A stretch of DNA of 64,000 bases from Igneacidithiobacillus sp041146875 (GCF_041146875.1 NZ_JBFRXP010000009.1:51132-115131), one strand, 5' to 3'. Counted from the first letter of the stretch, positions 35,485 to 45,647 are shown. The notes: generated by a model from the sequence alone, not told the origin. Numbers and translations are program-made.

Positions 35485-36482
35485 GCTGAGCCAATCTTCT
35501 GCGTTTGTATACTGCGCATGATTTTTTTGCGTAAGCTTTCCTGCGCAAGAAGAAGTCTTTCTTTTTCCGGTGAAACCATTTGGTATTTCCCAACTATGGA
35601 TACCAGATCACCGTAGTGCAGCAGATGAAACATATGCTCTGCGTTTTTGTAAGGCATTTCTACACAACCAGCACTCTGCGGCCAACCATAGCTTTTACGC
35701 GGGTAAAAATGAATCGCCCGACCATTGTAGAAATAATTGACAAAACGGACATTGGGCGCGACATACTTTTGCCAATAGACCAAATGCCCATGATAATGGC
35801 CGCGTTGCTTGGAGGACAAGGTGAGATACTCGGCTTTGCTGATGGGAACGGGAAAGGTGCCGTGCATCGTCGTGTCGGCAAGACGCTGATACACCGGCCA
35901 GGTTCCATCTGGCGTGGAATGTAACACACCGGTATTGCAGACGGAGTGATATTTCCAGTGACCGCGCCAGTGCACGGCCGTGGCGCTGGATGGAAGTACC
36001 TGCCAGACCCGCAATTGCTCGGGGTGATGATTCTTGCGAACCTCAACCCACTGAAAAGGATAGGGGTTCTGCGGAATATTGCCTGCATCCAAGCGGTCGA
36101 CTAGCGTCGCAGTAACGCGACCGCGTGAAATGTTATTGAAGGGCAGGATATGAGTCGCCCGTTCAAATTGAATCACGCCGCTACGAAACTCCGGGTTCAT
36201 GGCTGAATGTCCCCAGGTATTGGATAGCCTTTGCAGGGTTGGCGGCACTACCACATCCCAAGCAGCCACCGTGTGCTCGCCACCATAGCGCCCCATGTAG
36301 CTACCATACACGACGTGCACATAGCCGTAGCGCGCCAGTTTCTGCCATACCCACTGCCAGCCGTGCGGGCTGGTGGCTACGCCATCTGCGGCAAGAACGT
36401 TGCCCGAAAAGCCGCCCAGCACGGGTAAAATGCATAGGGTAAGGATTTGCTTGCGGAACAGGGGTGGCGCATTGCCCGACAC
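35481..36482 (-). CDS. L,D-transpeptidase (YkuD domain)
   Basis: 333 aa. Signal sequence ~10-31 (KQILTLCILPVLGGFSGNVL A). The YkuD active site is AIHFYPRKSYGWPQSAGCVE, with the His, then Ser-x-Gly-Cys as the catalytic Cys motif. Such enzymes make 3-3 peptidoglycan cross-links or attach proteins to the wall. GTG start at 36482 sits next to the TGA of the upstream zinc-ribbon gene. Operon with two DUF3857 proteins. Confidence 0.85.
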   Translation of the reverse strand: MSGNAPPLFRKQILTLCILPVLGGFSGNVLAADGVATSPHGWQWVWQKLARYGYVHVVYGSYMGRYGGEHTVAAWDVVVPPTLQRLSNTWGHSAMNPEFRSGVIQFERATHILPFNNISRGRVTATLVDRLDAGNIPQNPYPFQWVEVRKNHHPEQLRVWQVLPSSATAVHWRGHWKYHSVCNTGVLHSTPDGTWPVYQRLADTTMHGTFPVPISKAEYLTLSSKQRGHYHGHLVYWQKYVAPNVRFVNYFYNGRAIHFYPRKSYGWPQSAGCVEMPYKNAEHMFHLLHYGDLVSIVGKYQMVSPEKERLLLAQESLRKKIMRSIQTQKIGSA

Positions 36483-36731
36483 TCAGAGCCCGCCCTGGTA
36501 TTTGAGCGAAATCTCATGGCACTGGGGGCAAACAAACACGCGTACGGCCATTTTCTTCTCGAAGGCTTCCTCTGCGTCATCCGCCATTTGACCCGCAACC
36601 ATTGCGGCACCCGCGCCCAGAATGCCGGTCAGTCCCCCCATACGTATGCCGTGGGAGCCCTTATCCTCCATGCCAGCCTGACAAGCGGGGCAGTTCACGG
36701 CTGGCATCTCTTCCTTTCCAAACCCAAACAT
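36483..36731 (-). CDS. Small zinc-ribbon protein with Gly/Ala-rich middle
   Basis: 82 aa. Two CxxC pairs (VNCPACQAGM and FVCPQCHEISL) frame a hydrophobic Gly/Ala stretch (GGLTGILGAGAAMVAGQMAD). The pairs would make one zinc ribbon in the folded protein. No named family recognised. First gene of the envelope operon, with its stop abutting the GTG of the L,D-transpeptidase gene. Confidence 0.65.
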   Translation of the reverse strand: MFGFGKEEMPAVNCPACQAGMEDKGSHGIRMGGLTGILGAGAAMVAGQMADDAEEAFEKKMAVRVFVCPQCHEISLKYQGGL

Positions 36732-36818
36732 TGCGGCGTCCTTTTGTGTGTAGTGAATGACAATTGATTGACCATTTGCAGTGCGGGATGGTTCCCGCTG
36801 GCTCGCAAACCCCTTGCG

Positions 36819-38234
36819 TTACCAATCAAGATCTAGCTGAAGCACGTTACCCGGGGAGTTTGTGATGTATCGGAGGAGAATCCGGTACATGTCGGCATCA
36901 AAGATAAGCGGATTATCGAGCGCTGTCGATTCTCCGGTTTCTTTGTGAATCATGCCCATTTGGCGCCACCGATCAAAGACATGGATGTAGAAACCATCGT
37001 TTTCCTCGGGGATACCGATTGGTCCAGAATATGGCCAATGCTGAATCTGCATGACCTGTAGAGCATCGTACAGCCTCTCGTCATGTTGGATTGCGGACTC
37101 TTGCCCAATGCAGGCGCCGAGACAACGCTTGATCTGGAATCCAAAACAGGAGCCAGTTCCGTTTTGTAATCCCAGGCGAATATCACACAGCCTCGATTTC
37201 TGGGCCAAATGCTTGAGCGCAGCTTTGGCGCTACGACGATTGGCAAATGTTCCATAACAGACACCGGGACGTAGTTCTGCACCATGAATAATTTTTGGTG
37301 GCTCCGTGCCTGGTCCTTCCCAGAAAATCGTGCAGAAGTCTTTTTTCTGGCGTAATATACGGTTATAAATAGGTTTTCTTTCTTTGACCAAGCGCGCCTC
37401 GAGCAATAGTGCACCGAGCTCATCGGCTGTCTCTATCCATTCGATATGCTCGACTTGCTGGGCTATGCGAAATTCTCGATCCTGATGAAAGTCATTACGA
37501 AAATGATCCAAAACTCGCTTGCGTAAATGAATGCTTTTTCCGATATAGAGTGGTAGTTCGCTTTTTCCCAAGAAAAGATACACTCCCGGACGATTCGGAA
37601 TGCTTTCAATCTCTTGCGGATCAATATTGGGCGGGAGACTCTCTTGTTGCCACTGAGTTTTGCACGCATGTACAAGATCATCATAGCGCTGCTCGGCCAT
37701 GCGATGGATAAATTCTGCTACCACACGGGCATCCCCCAAGGCACGGTGGCGACTGCTGCAAGAGATCGCTAGGCGGTCCATGACGGCATCCAGCCCATGT
37801 CGCGCCTCGCTGGGAAACAATTGTCGAGACAACTTGACACTGCATAAAGTTTTCGCCTTGAAGGGTATTTCCGCGCGCAGAAAGGACTGGCGTAAAAAAG
37901 CGAGATCGAAGCGCGCATTGTGGGCGACGATGATATGACCTTGAAGCTGCGCTGCGAGTTGCTCGGCAAGCTCCTCGAAGCGCGGCATGCCGTGCAGCAT
38001 CTGCGCGTGAATCCCGGTTAGTTTGCTGATGTATGGGGAAACGGAGCAGCCAGGATTTAATAGCTGAGTCCATTCTCGCGGCTCTTCGTTTTGGGAGAGA
38101 AAAACAATGCCAACTTCCAGAATGCGATCCTGTTGCGGGCGCCCTCCGGTCGTTTCCAGATCTACGCAGGCAATGGGCTGACCAAGATCGGCGAGCAATT
38201 GGTCAAATGATGCGCGGCGGTTCTTCATGTGCAT
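36819..38234 (-). CDS. DEDDh 3'-5' exonuclease fused to GIY-YIG (UvrC/Cho-like) nuclease
   Basis: 471 aa. Exonuclease domain ~10-180 with Exo I IACVDLETTGGRPQQDRILE, Exo II VAHNARFDLAFLRQ and Exo III SSRHRALGDARVVAEF, like the DnaQ/DNA pol III epsilon family. Then a GIY-YIG domain at ~215-300: NRPGVYLFLGKSELPLYIGK and SIHLRKRVLDHFRNDF. A UvrC-like C-terminal portion contains the Cys-rich GSCFGFQIKRCLGACIG. This known fusion family is thought to act in DNA repair. Start at 38234 or two codons in. Confidence 0.85.
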   Translation of the reverse strand: MHMKNRRASFDQLLADLGQPIACVDLETTGGRPQQDRILEVGIVFLSQNEEPREWTQLLNPGCSVSPYISKLTGIHAQMLHGMPRFEELAEQLAAQLQGHIIVAHNARFDLAFLRQSFLRAEIPFKAKTLCSVKLSRQLFPSEARHGLDAVMDRLAISCSSRHRALGDARVVAEFIHRMAEQRYDDLVHACKTQWQQESLPPNIDPQEIESIPNRPGVYLFLGKSELPLYIGKSIHLRKRVLDHFRNDFHQDREFRIAQQVEHIEWIETADELGALLLEARLVKERKPIYNRILRQKKDFCTIFWEGPGTEPPKIIHGAELRPGVCYGTFANRRSAKAALKHLAQKSRLCDIRLGLQNGTGSCFGFQIKRCLGACIGQESAIQHDERLYDALQVMQIQHWPYSGPIGIPEENDGFYIHVFDRWRQMGMIHKETGESTALDNPLIFDADMYRILLRYITNSPGNVLQLDLDW

Positions 38235-38285
38235 AGTGTAGTTGGAACGAGGCAACCGCGAAGCTCCGTAGCGGCAAAACTGTAA

Positions 38286-38314
38286 TTGCATTCATGGGGC
38301 ATAAAGGCTATGAT
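38286..38314 (+). promoter_or_regulatory. Sigma70-type promoter of tRNA-Ala
   Basis: TTGCAT (38286-38291), 17-base spacer, TATGAT (38309-38314), followed by the tRNA 14 bases later. The spacing is ideal for sigma70. Confidence 0.55.
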
Positions 38315-38328
38315 CTGCCTCCATCATC

Positions 38329-38404
<76 letters not shown>

Positions 38405-38411
38405 ATGAGTA

Positions 38412-38439
38412 GGGCTTGGGTAGTCACCAAGCCCTTTTT
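38412..38439 (+). terminator. Intrinsic terminator after tRNA-Ala
   Basis: GGGCTTGG (38412-38419), 7-base loop, CCAAGCCC (38427-38434), then five T. A perfect 8-bp stem just after the tRNA. Confidence 0.9.
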
Positions 38440-38535
38440 GTTTGCCCAACGTTTTTTGCGCGTATCCAGTCTTCAACGATGGTAACGGAGCAAAAATTTG
38501 CCCCGTTTACGAACCTTATGAAACGAGATGTATGA

Positions 38536-38985
38536 CTAGTGCTTAGGGAGCTGCGCGTCTGCGGCGGATTTGCGCTTGCGCACCCGCAACACGATGTCGA
38601 CTTCTTCTAGCTCCGTGTCTTCTGGAAGCTGCGGTTGCTGGGCAAGACGCAATTGTTGTGCAGGGATATCCAACAAGTCACCAGTGTCGACATAGTAATA
38701 GTGGTGATGCGGGGAAACATTGGAGTCGTAGAATACCTTGCCGGGTTCCACGATGACCTCCCTTACCAACCCATGTTGCACGAAAAGGCCAAGCGTATTG
38801 TAGACTGTTGCTTTAGATACGACGGCATAGTCTGCATTCACCCGCTGCATGATTTCTTCTGCGGAGAGATGCGCATGCTGGGCAAATAAAATATAACCAA
38901 TCTCCACCCGCTGACTGGTCGGGTTTACGCCTGCATCCCGCAGTGTTTCCAAAACTTCCTGCTTGTTCATGCTTTCGCTGTTCAT
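38536..38985 (-). CDS. Fur-superfamily regulator, Irr-like
   Basis: 149 aa from ATG 38985. The winged helix is LRDAGVNPTSQRVEIGYILF and SKATVYNTLGLFVQHGLVRE; the sensing part holds SNVSPHHHYYYVDTGDLLDI. The HHH stretch and N-terminal text resemble Irr/PerR-type members more than classical Fur. Irr senses heme/iron status in alphaproteobacteria; here the ligand is unknown. The classical Fur C-terminal CxxC zinc site is missing. Last gene of a same-strand run after thiO. Confidence 0.8.
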   Translation of the reverse strand: MNSESMNKQEVLETLRDAGVNPTSQRVEIGYILFAQHAHLSAEEIMQRVNADYAVVSKATVYNTLGLFVQHGLVREVIVEPGKVFYDSNVSPHHHYYYVDTGDLLDIPAQQLRLAQQPQLPEDTELEEVDIVLRVRKRKSAADAQLPKH

Positions 38986-39024
38986 TTGCTTGTTCCAGTG
39001 CAACTCTATACTGAGTTTAATATA

Positions 39025-40125
39025 TTACTCTTTGTTCGCCAGGGGAAGCCCGTAGGGCGCAAGATCCAGACTTGTTGGGCGGCCCAGTACCAGATCGCGA
39101 ACCAATTCGGCGGTGATCGGGGCGGTAGTGAGTCCATAGCGAAAATGACCGCTGGCGATATACATGCCCGGATGATCCGGCACACTGGTGATAAAAGGAA
39201 TGTTGTCAGGACTACCAGGGCGTAAGCCAGACCACTGTCGGGTAACGGCGTAAGAGCGACTGGGGGGAAATACGCGATGCGCAAATGCCAGTAGTTCGTT
39301 TGCGGCAGTAGAGGTGCAGGACTTGTCAAAGCCGGCCTCCTCACTGGTACTGCCGATCAGTAGCTGTCCGTCCCGCCGTTGTACTAGGTAATGTGTTCCC
39401 TCCAAGACTATTTGTGGAAGGGAGTTTGCTTGTCCTTGCAGTAATAGTATCTGGCCGCGTACTGGACGTATCGGCACTTGGATGCCTAGCTGCGCGAGGA
39501 TTTTGGCTGTCCAGGGGCCGCCGCTGACCAAAACTCGATCGGCGCGAACCCCCACATTGCCTGTTTTCGCTACCCAATATGTCCCATCTCTTTTGATCTC
39601 GGTGACTTCGCTGTTGTCTCGGATGTGGACACCAAGCGACGAAACATATTTTACCAAGCCTGCGAGCAGGCGTGGGTTACGCACTTGCGCCACCTCTTGG
39701 CAGAAGAGCGCGGTGTCTGTGCGGAGCATGGGGGCGAGTTCGCGCATTTGCGTAGCCGTGTGCCGTTGCCAATGCCAGCCCCAGGACGCTCCCCACTCGA
39801 TAACATCTTCCAGCAACGGGAATTCTTGGCTATCAAGAATCCACATCCCACACGCCTGCCATTCTGGATCGATGTGCGAAGCCGTGTGGATCTCTTCGGC
39901 AAAGTCTCGATAGCGTCGCATGCCCTCCCAGGCCAAACGAAGTAGTGCAGGGCGGTATCGCCAGGCGTGTAAGGGGCTCAGGATGCCGCCGCCCGCCCAG
40001 GATGCCTCGCGGCCAGCGGAGCCACGCTCCAAAACAGTCACTGCCATGCCCGCCTGGGCTAAACGCAAGGCCGTGCTCAGTCCGATAACGCCTGCCCCGA
40101 TGACGACCATATCTGCGTGTTGCAT
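39025..40125 (-). CDS. thiO: Glycine oxidase-like FAD oxidoreductase ThiO
   Basis: 366 aa from ATG 40125. The dinucleotide fold is ADMVVIGAGVIGLSTALRLA, then VTVLERGSAGREASWAGGGI LSPLHAWRY in two parts, typical of ThiO; the C-terminal site has VTRQWSGLRPGSPDNIPFIT and GMYIASGHFRYGLTTAPITA. ThiO oxidises glycine to iminoglycine for the thiazole half of thiamine. Starts seven bases after the tamB stop, so it may be read from the tamAB promoter, which is unusual company. Confidence 0.88.
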   Translation of the reverse strand: MQHADMVVIGAGVIGLSTALRLAQAGMAVTVLERGSAGREASWAGGGILSPLHAWRYRPALLRLAWEGMRRYRDFAEEIHTASHIDPEWQACGMWILDSQEFPLLEDVIEWGASWGWHWQRHTATQMRELAPMLRTDTALFCQEVAQVRNPRLLAGLVKYVSSLGVHIRDNSEVTEIKRDGTYWVAKTGNVGVRADRVLVSGGPWTAKILAQLGIQVPIRPVRGQILLLQGQANSLPQIVLEGTHYLVQRRDGQLLIGSTSEEAGFDKSCTSTAANELLAFAHRVFPPSRSYAVTRQWSGLRPGSPDNIPFITSVPDHPGMYIASGHFRYGLTTAPITAELVRDLVLGRPTSLDLAPYGLPLANKE

Positions 40126-40132
40126 GCGCGGC

Positions 40133-43100
40133 CTAGAAGTCGATCCGGTAAAAGATGTTAGCGCCATCCTGGGTGCCGCTTTCCGTTTGAATTTCCACAT
40201 GCCGGGTTATCGAATAGCGTAACCGTGCAATGGTACCGTCACCGAGCACAGACTGACCGACGCTAAAATAGAGATTGGGCGTTATATAGTGACCAAGGGT
40301 GACCATGTCAGCCGCTAGACCGCCGCTGTTGCCACTGGAGCTTACGCCAAAATCAATACCTGTACTGTTTAGACTGTTGCCCAGAACCGCTGCGCGTCCA
40401 GCAGAAAATAGCTGTCCTGCCGCGGCTGAGAGCACGGCATCCTGGCTTTGTAGTCCAGTGCTTGGGGTTCCAAGTATCAGGTAAGAGAGGATATCGTTCT
40501 GCGCCATGCTCGGTTTGGAGTATAAATTGACAACTGGGTGGCTCAAGTTGCCTGTCACTTGTACACCGGCCAGAATCGTTTCGTTGTCTACCGCAAAACT
40601 ATCACTATTCTTGATGCTGCGCACTGCGAGTACGTCAAGGCTTGCCGCCTGTGGAGCGCCATTGAATAAAATTTTACCTTTTTCGAAGGTTAATGAGTTG
40701 CCATAGATCTCATATTTTCCATCAACCATCTCCAGTGTCCCTTGAATCAGCGGTGTGGTGGATGGCGGGAGCATGCGCAACTGCAAATTTCCTTCAAGGT
40801 TGGCAGCTAAACCACCGATGAGCACCTTGGCATTTTTCCCGAGCCCAATGTGAATGTCCACCGCCAGTTCAGAGGGTGTAGTGCTGGTCTTTTTCTCGTG
40901 GACAAAAACCACATCACTCGATGGTTTGGGACCACCAAAATCCGTGCCTAAAATCCGCAGCCGTGTTGTTTCGAGTTTTCCCGTGACCTGTAATTTATTT
41001 TTCTCATGTTGAATACTAATCGTTGGATTAATGGCGGCCTGTACCTGTGGTAAATTTAATGCGAGAAAATTCTCTCCGGTAATATGGATCTGGTAGGGAA
41101 TACCCTGGCTAAAAGAAATATCGCCATGGCCGTGCAGACTACCGGAGCCAGAGTGCACAGTCAGGCCTTGCAAGAGCAAATGGTCGCCATTGCCGGTTAC
41201 ATCAGCAGAAATATCTTGCAGATGTAATCCTGCCTCGGGGATATAACAACCCAGGCCTGAGGCATTGGCGCGCCCTTGCCAAAGAGGTTTACTCCAGGTT
41301 CCAGACGTCCGGAGATCGACGTTGATATTTCCAACTGGGTCAACGTCGATGTTTCCGGTCGGTAATTGGGAAAGAAGGAGTCCAGGAACGTGCCCCGTAA
41401 CTGTGGCCTGTATTGGTTGTTGCTGAGGTGTTTTCCATGGGAGTTTTAGAACGGCTGGGCTACTAGCTTCTAGCTGAACCTTACCCAAATGATCTGCCAA
41501 GAGCAGATTGCTTTGCATTCTCAGCCCATCTTTCTGCCAGTGCAGATTCCCAGCGAATTCGTTTACCGCAACTTGATGCTTCGTCTCGCCAGCTTCCCAA
41601 TGCAGTGCAGTATCTTTTACCCCCCAATCGGCGTTAAGTTGGCACGTGCCATCACAATGACCATGAATTTGTGCATTCCATCGACCGCGAATCCCAGCAT
41701 GTAGTTCGCTGTCCCAAAAATCCAGCGGTAGTGCTTGCGCAGTCGCGTCAATGTCGCCTTGTGTTGGCAGTGGTCCATAGTTTCCGGTGACTCGTATGCT
41801 GGCACCATTTGCGCCATCGACGCGTAGATTATTGATGCTCGCGCGCCCCTGTTTCCACTCTATGGTGCTCGGTTGATATAAGCTCCACTGGCCCAGGCTG
41901 GCTCCGTGGAACGCTAACTTCAACAGGTCCAGCTTCCAGTTGGACGCGTGCTTCTGCAATATGCCCGCAAGTTTTAACTCACGTTTTTGGCCATCCTGCG
42001 CTGCAAGACGAATATCTGCTTGCTGCAAGGAGCCAGATACGACGCTTTGCAAATCGATCGTTTGTCCGTGTATGGCAAGGCCGGTTGCGTTAAGTTTTGC
42101 CTGTACTTTGTTCATCCCGGTAAGTGAGCCATCGAGATCAATATGTCCCAGGGCAACTTTTTGATAGTGCAAATGATTTCCCTGGAGATGTAGCTCTCCT
42201 TGCCAATTCTTGCCGTCCTGTGCTACCCATCCGTTTATTCGGGTATCGCCATTTGCGCCGGGTAATATGCCCGACCAGCGATCCACTTGAGCTGCAATTT
42301 TCAGGCGCTGCGCCAGATTGCCTTGCGCCTGCAATCGCAAACCGGGCCCCTGAAGCGTGGCCTGTTTCAGTTGCCAAGTCTTTCCCGCGAATTGTAGATC
42401 TCCGTTGCCTTGAATTTTTTGCAGATAGATCTGGCTGGGCAATACGTTCCATCGCACTGTTCCCTGCCAACCTTGTGGGTAGGAGTTCGCGTCGATCTGG
42501 AGATCAGCAGAAAGCTGTCCAGGAAGGGCAGAAGAAATGATCTGTAGCGGGATTTGCCGGAACGCCAGTTTGCCACGCACCGATTCTGCCTTGCCGAAGG
42601 TTGCCCGCACTTCGGAACGTAGAAGTTTTCCTTGTAGGAAATGTCCTGCTAACAATAGCGTTATGGCTTTATGAGCGCCTTCGAAGTTGGCATTGAGCCC
42701 ACCTTTTTCGGATTCTATGGCCAACGAACCGTGATATTTGGATTCTGTACCAGCCGCGTCCCAGGCGACGTGGATAGCTGTTTTGCCGAGAATTTTTGGC
42801 ATTTTCTCCCAGGCAATATCTCTCAGGCTACCCTTCGTGGAGTAGTCGCCGTGTTGTGCCTTCGGTAGACGAAACGTGAGATCTCCACTGATAGGTCTGG
42901 AAAGCATTGAACTAATGAGTTGTACTTTCGATAACTCCACTAACTGCGGAGAGATTGTGGCTAATCCACGTATTTTGCTATAGCTGTTTGCCTGGCGCAG
43001 GGCTACAGTGATGGGTCCACCATATTGATCAGCGGAGAGGCCGTGCCAATCCAGTTGCATAGTTACCGATGTAGCCTTCGGTTTGGCTTCTTGCCAAGTA

Positions 43101-43699
43101 GCATCAAGAGTAACGTTTCTTTCTGCCAGTTCGCTACTCCCGGTAACAGTTAGTTTGCCAAATGATCCCTGTGTTCGTAAATTACGAATTTGGATTGTTC
43201 CATGTTGCCAAGCAAGTTTCTCGCACTCTCCTTTGTCTAGAGAAAAAGTTTCCTTTCCATTTTGATAAATTCTCAGGTTATCGATCTGCAACGGCGCAAC
43301 GCGTAAGCTAAAAATACTTAACCAATCGGGTATTTGTGGCATTGCCAGATTCAGTGCTGTTTTGCTGGGCTTGGCTGGCGGAAGCCAGACCTGGGCACTT
43401 TGTAAGGTAATCGATGAGAATTTCGCTTCTCCCCATAGTAATGCGACAGGTTGAAAGCCCCACGAGAATTCCTGCGCCTTGATTTTCATGTTGCCGTGGA
43501 CATAGGATATGCCCTGCAAGCGCAAACCATGCGCTATATTTCCGTGCAGGGCGCGATAATGAAGCCCAGGTACCAGCGCCAGTGCCCAGTTCGCGCCCGC
43601 ACTGGTGAGAAAGAGCCATGTGAAAAGCACAAAAATGCTGATGATGGGCAATAATAATCCAGATAAAAATATGCGGTATAGTATTGCCCATCCACGCAT
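40133..43699 (-). CDS. tamB: Translocation and assembly module protein TamB
   Basis: 1188 aa. An N-terminal membrane anchor (LSGLLLPIISIFVLFTWLFL at ~14-33) is followed by a very long beta-repeat body of the AsmA/DUF490 kind, and the C-terminal DUF490 domain with IQGTLEMVDGKYEIYGNSLT FEKGKILFNG (two pieces) and ILSYLILGTPSTGLQSQDAV. TamB spans the periplasm and moves lipids or helps insert outer-membrane proteins with TamA. Overlaps the tamA stop by one base. Confidence 0.92.
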   Translation of the reverse strand: MRGWAILYRIFLSGLLLPIISIFVLFTWLFLTSAGANWALALVPGLHYRALHGNIAHGLRLQGISYVHGNMKIKAQEFSWGFQPVALLWGEAKFSSITLQSAQVWLPPAKPSKTALNLAMPQIPDWLSIFSLRVAPLQIDNLRIYQNGKETFSLDKGECEKLAWQHGTIQIRNLRTQGSFGKLTVTGSSELAERNVTLDATWQEAKPKATSVTMQLDWHGLSADQYGGPITVALRQANSYSKIRGLATISPQLVELSKVQLISSMLSRPISGDLTFRLPKAQHGDYSTKGSLRDIAWEKMPKILGKTAIHVAWDAAGTESKYHGSLAIESEKGGLNANFEGAHKAITLLLAGHFLQGKLLRSEVRATFGKAESVRGKLAFRQIPLQIISSALPGQLSADLQIDANSYPQGWQGTVRWNVLPSQIYLQKIQGNGDLQFAGKTWQLKQATLQGPGLRLQAQGNLAQRLKIAAQVDRWSGILPGANGDTRINGWVAQDGKNWQGELHLQGNHLHYQKVALGHIDLDGSLTGMNKVQAKLNATGLAIHGQTIDLQSVVSGSLQQADIRLAAQDGQKRELKLAGILQKHASNWKLDLLKLAFHGASLGQWSLYQPSTIEWKQGRASINNLRVDGANGASIRVTGNYGPLPTQGDIDATAQALPLDFWDSELHAGIRGRWNAQIHGHCDGTCQLNADWGVKDTALHWEAGETKHQVAVNEFAGNLHWQKDGLRMQSNLLLADHLGKVQLEASSPAVLKLPWKTPQQQPIQATVTGHVPGLLLSQLPTGNIDVDPVGNINVDLRTSGTWSKPLWQGRANASGLGCYIPEAGLHLQDISADVTGNGDHLLLQGLTVHSGSGSLHGHGDISFSQGIPYQIHITGENFLALNLPQVQAAINPTISIQHEKNKLQVTGKLETTRLRILGTDFGGPKPSSDVVFVHEKKTSTTPSELAVDIHIGLGKNAKVLIGGLAANLEGNLQLRMLPPSTTPLIQGTLEMVDGKYEIYGNSLTFEKGKILFNGAPQAASLDVLAVRSIKNSDSFAVDNETILAGVQVTGNLSHPVVNLYSKPSMAQNDILSYLILGTPSTGLQSQDAVLSAAAGQLFSAGRAAVLGNSLNSTGIDFGVSSSGNSGGLAADMVTLGHYITPNLYFSVGQSVLGDGTIARLRYSITRHVEIQTESGTQDGANIFYRIDF

Positions 43700-45567
43700 C
43701 AGAAATTAAATCCCACGGAGAGCGCTACGCGAACGGCGGGAGCACGAGGTGCGATTAAGGGGTGTGCAAGGTCGAGTATTATGGGGCCGACGGGAGAATA
43801 CCAACGAGCCCCTATACCAACATCCTGCAACACATGGAATGTCGAGAAACTATCGAAGGCATTGCCAATATCGTAAAACGCGTCAATGGCCCAGTCGCGA
43901 GTAATGAAGCGGTTGATGTGAACACCGGATACAGCCAATAAGGTGCCGCCGATCACTCCTCCCTGGGCATCTCTAGGGCCCTGAGATTCGAATGCATATC
44001 CCGGAAGGCTGTTTTGTCCGCCAGCGAAAAAACGTAGATCTGGTGGTAGGAAGCGAATATTCCCATGAAGCCAGAGCGCACCCAAGCTAACGCGCCCGCC
44101 GACACCCCAGTTGCGATTGATCATTTGATCCCAACCGCCACGCACCCGTAGTCTGACATAATTGCTGGTGCTACCCCAAACCTTGCTTGCTCCTTCTGCC
44201 GTTGCGCGCACATAAAATCCAGATACTGGTCGTAAAATATTGCGATAGTTCTGCACACTATAAGTGATAGATGGATAGAGATAGAACGAACTATCACTGA
44301 TGCCTGAGACCGTATAGTTTGCTTGCTCAAGGTTGAACGTGGTCTGAATTGTTGCATTGACATTCTTGCGCGCGTTATCAGCTAAGGCCCAACGTCGGCC
44401 AATGGCTGCATGTAGTTCGTTGGCGGACCAAACCTGATAGGTTTCATTTTGAAAAGATGTGCTGGCAATATACTCGGAGCCTAGCGTAGACCCGACGGGC
44501 CAGGTATATGTTGCGCCAATGTTGCGGGTATTCTGTGCCGCTTGCACAGCTACGTGCAAGTGCTGCGCGCGGCGAAACATATTGTAGTCATCATAATATA
44601 GAATGCCGTTCAGGCCGATGTTGGTGCTGTAGCCTACCCCAACTTTTAAATGTTGCTCAGGCAGGCTATCGAGCTTCACCTGTACCGGAACCGAATCGTC
44701 GTTGAGGTGAGCTGTATCCCCCAGTACCTGAATATTCTGGAAACGATTGGCATCGTGCAAGTTACTTTGTGTTTGGGACAGCGCTCGAGGCGAATACCAA
44801 TCTCCCGGTTTGAAGGTGAAATATCGCTCTATGAACCAGCGCGGATACCGATCTGCACCAACAATATTGATTGTCCCAACCCGTACGCGCTCCCCGCTAT
44901 TGAGCCAGAGATAAATTTCCGCCCAATTTTGTTTCTTGTCGATGAGAATCTCATGGCGCTGGTACTGGGCTTTTACGTATCCCTTAGACTCCAGAAATGA
45001 CAGGCTCTGGTCTTTCCAGGTTTCATAATCAACCTGATTCAGGATGTTTCCGTCTACGAGAGGGAAGGGCTTTATCCGTCTACGCAGCTGAGGATCTTCA
45101 GTGATCGGCCCCAAGATGCGCACATCCCTATGACGTACGCGGGTTGCTGCACCGAGGGTGATATCATATTGCACTACCGCGTCCCCATTTTTGTTGGGCG
45201 GGAGGGGTTTGGTATGCCATGTTGCATGGTAATAGCCATACGCTTGTAGTGCGTCGCGTAACCGGAGATTGGATGAGAGGATGAGCTCGTGCAAGCGGCT
45301 TTCTTTGCCGTCATAGGTAAGCGAAGGCATGGCATTTTGCAATTTCAATCGCAGTTCGGACGGAGTCCCATCGATTTGAAATGAAATTTGATTTTTTGCC
45401 ATCGCGACAGCCGGCAATGCGCTACAGACTAGCGGCACAAGAAGCCATGCGGCCCGGTAGCCGTGGCCTGGTTGCCTAGTTTTTTGCAGGAGGCGTCTCA
45501 CCCTCTCCCCATGATTCCCCCGATCGATGCAAAGGAGTGTAACACAGGAAAGAGCTGGCTGAGCCAT
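43699..45567 (-). CDS. tamA: Outer-membrane Omp85-family protein TamA
   Basis: 622 aa as drawn. Signal sequence around residues 39-57 (AAWLLVPLVCSALPAVAMA), POTRA domains (LNSGERVRVGTINIVGADRY ...), and a 16-strand Omp85 barrel ending GIGARWYSPVGPIILDLAHP ... VRVALSVGFNF with terminal Phe. The true start may lie ~25-35 codons in, since the first residues precede a normal signal peptide. First gene of tamA-tamB-thiO. Works with TamB in outer-membrane assembly. Confidence 0.9.
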   Translation of the reverse strand: MAQPALSCVTLLCIDRGNHGERVRRLLQKTRQPGHGYRAAWLLVPLVCSALPAVAMAKNQISFQIDGTPSELRLKLQNAMPSLTYDGKESRLHELILSSNLRLRDALQAYGYYHATWHTKPLPPNKNGDAVVQYDITLGAATRVRHRDVRILGPITEDPQLRRRIKPFPLVDGNILNQVDYETWKDQSLSFLESKGYVKAQYQRHEILIDKKQNWAEIYLWLNSGERVRVGTINIVGADRYPRWFIERYFTFKPGDWYSPRALSQTQSNLHDANRFQNIQVLGDTAHLNDDSVPVQVKLDSLPEQHLKVGVGYSTNIGLNGILYYDDYNMFRRAQHLHVAVQAAQNTRNIGATYTWPVGSTLGSEYIASTSFQNETYQVWSANELHAAIGRRWALADNARKNVNATIQTTFNLEQANYTVSGISDSSFYLYPSITYSVQNYRNILRPVSGFYVRATAEGASKVWGSTSNYVRLRVRGGWDQMINRNWGVGGRVSLGALWLHGNIRFLPPDLRFFAGGQNSLPGYAFESQGPRDAQGGVIGGTLLAVSGVHINRFITRDWAIDAFYDIGNAFDSFSTFHVLQDVGIGARWYSPVGPIILDLAHPLIAPRAPAVRVALSVGFNF

Positions 45568-45599
45568 TGACCAGGAAGGAATGGCGAAAGAAATTCGAC

Positions 45600-45628
45600 T
45601 TGATTTTGGTTCCCGAATTCCCTAGTAT
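45600..45628 (+). promoter_or_regulatory. Sigma70-type promoter of tRNA-Val
   Basis: TTGATT (45600-45605), 17-base spacer, TAGTAT (45623-45628), 19 bases before the tRNA. Confidence 0.5.
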
Positions 45629-45647
45629 CTGCCTCTCTTTGAGAGTT

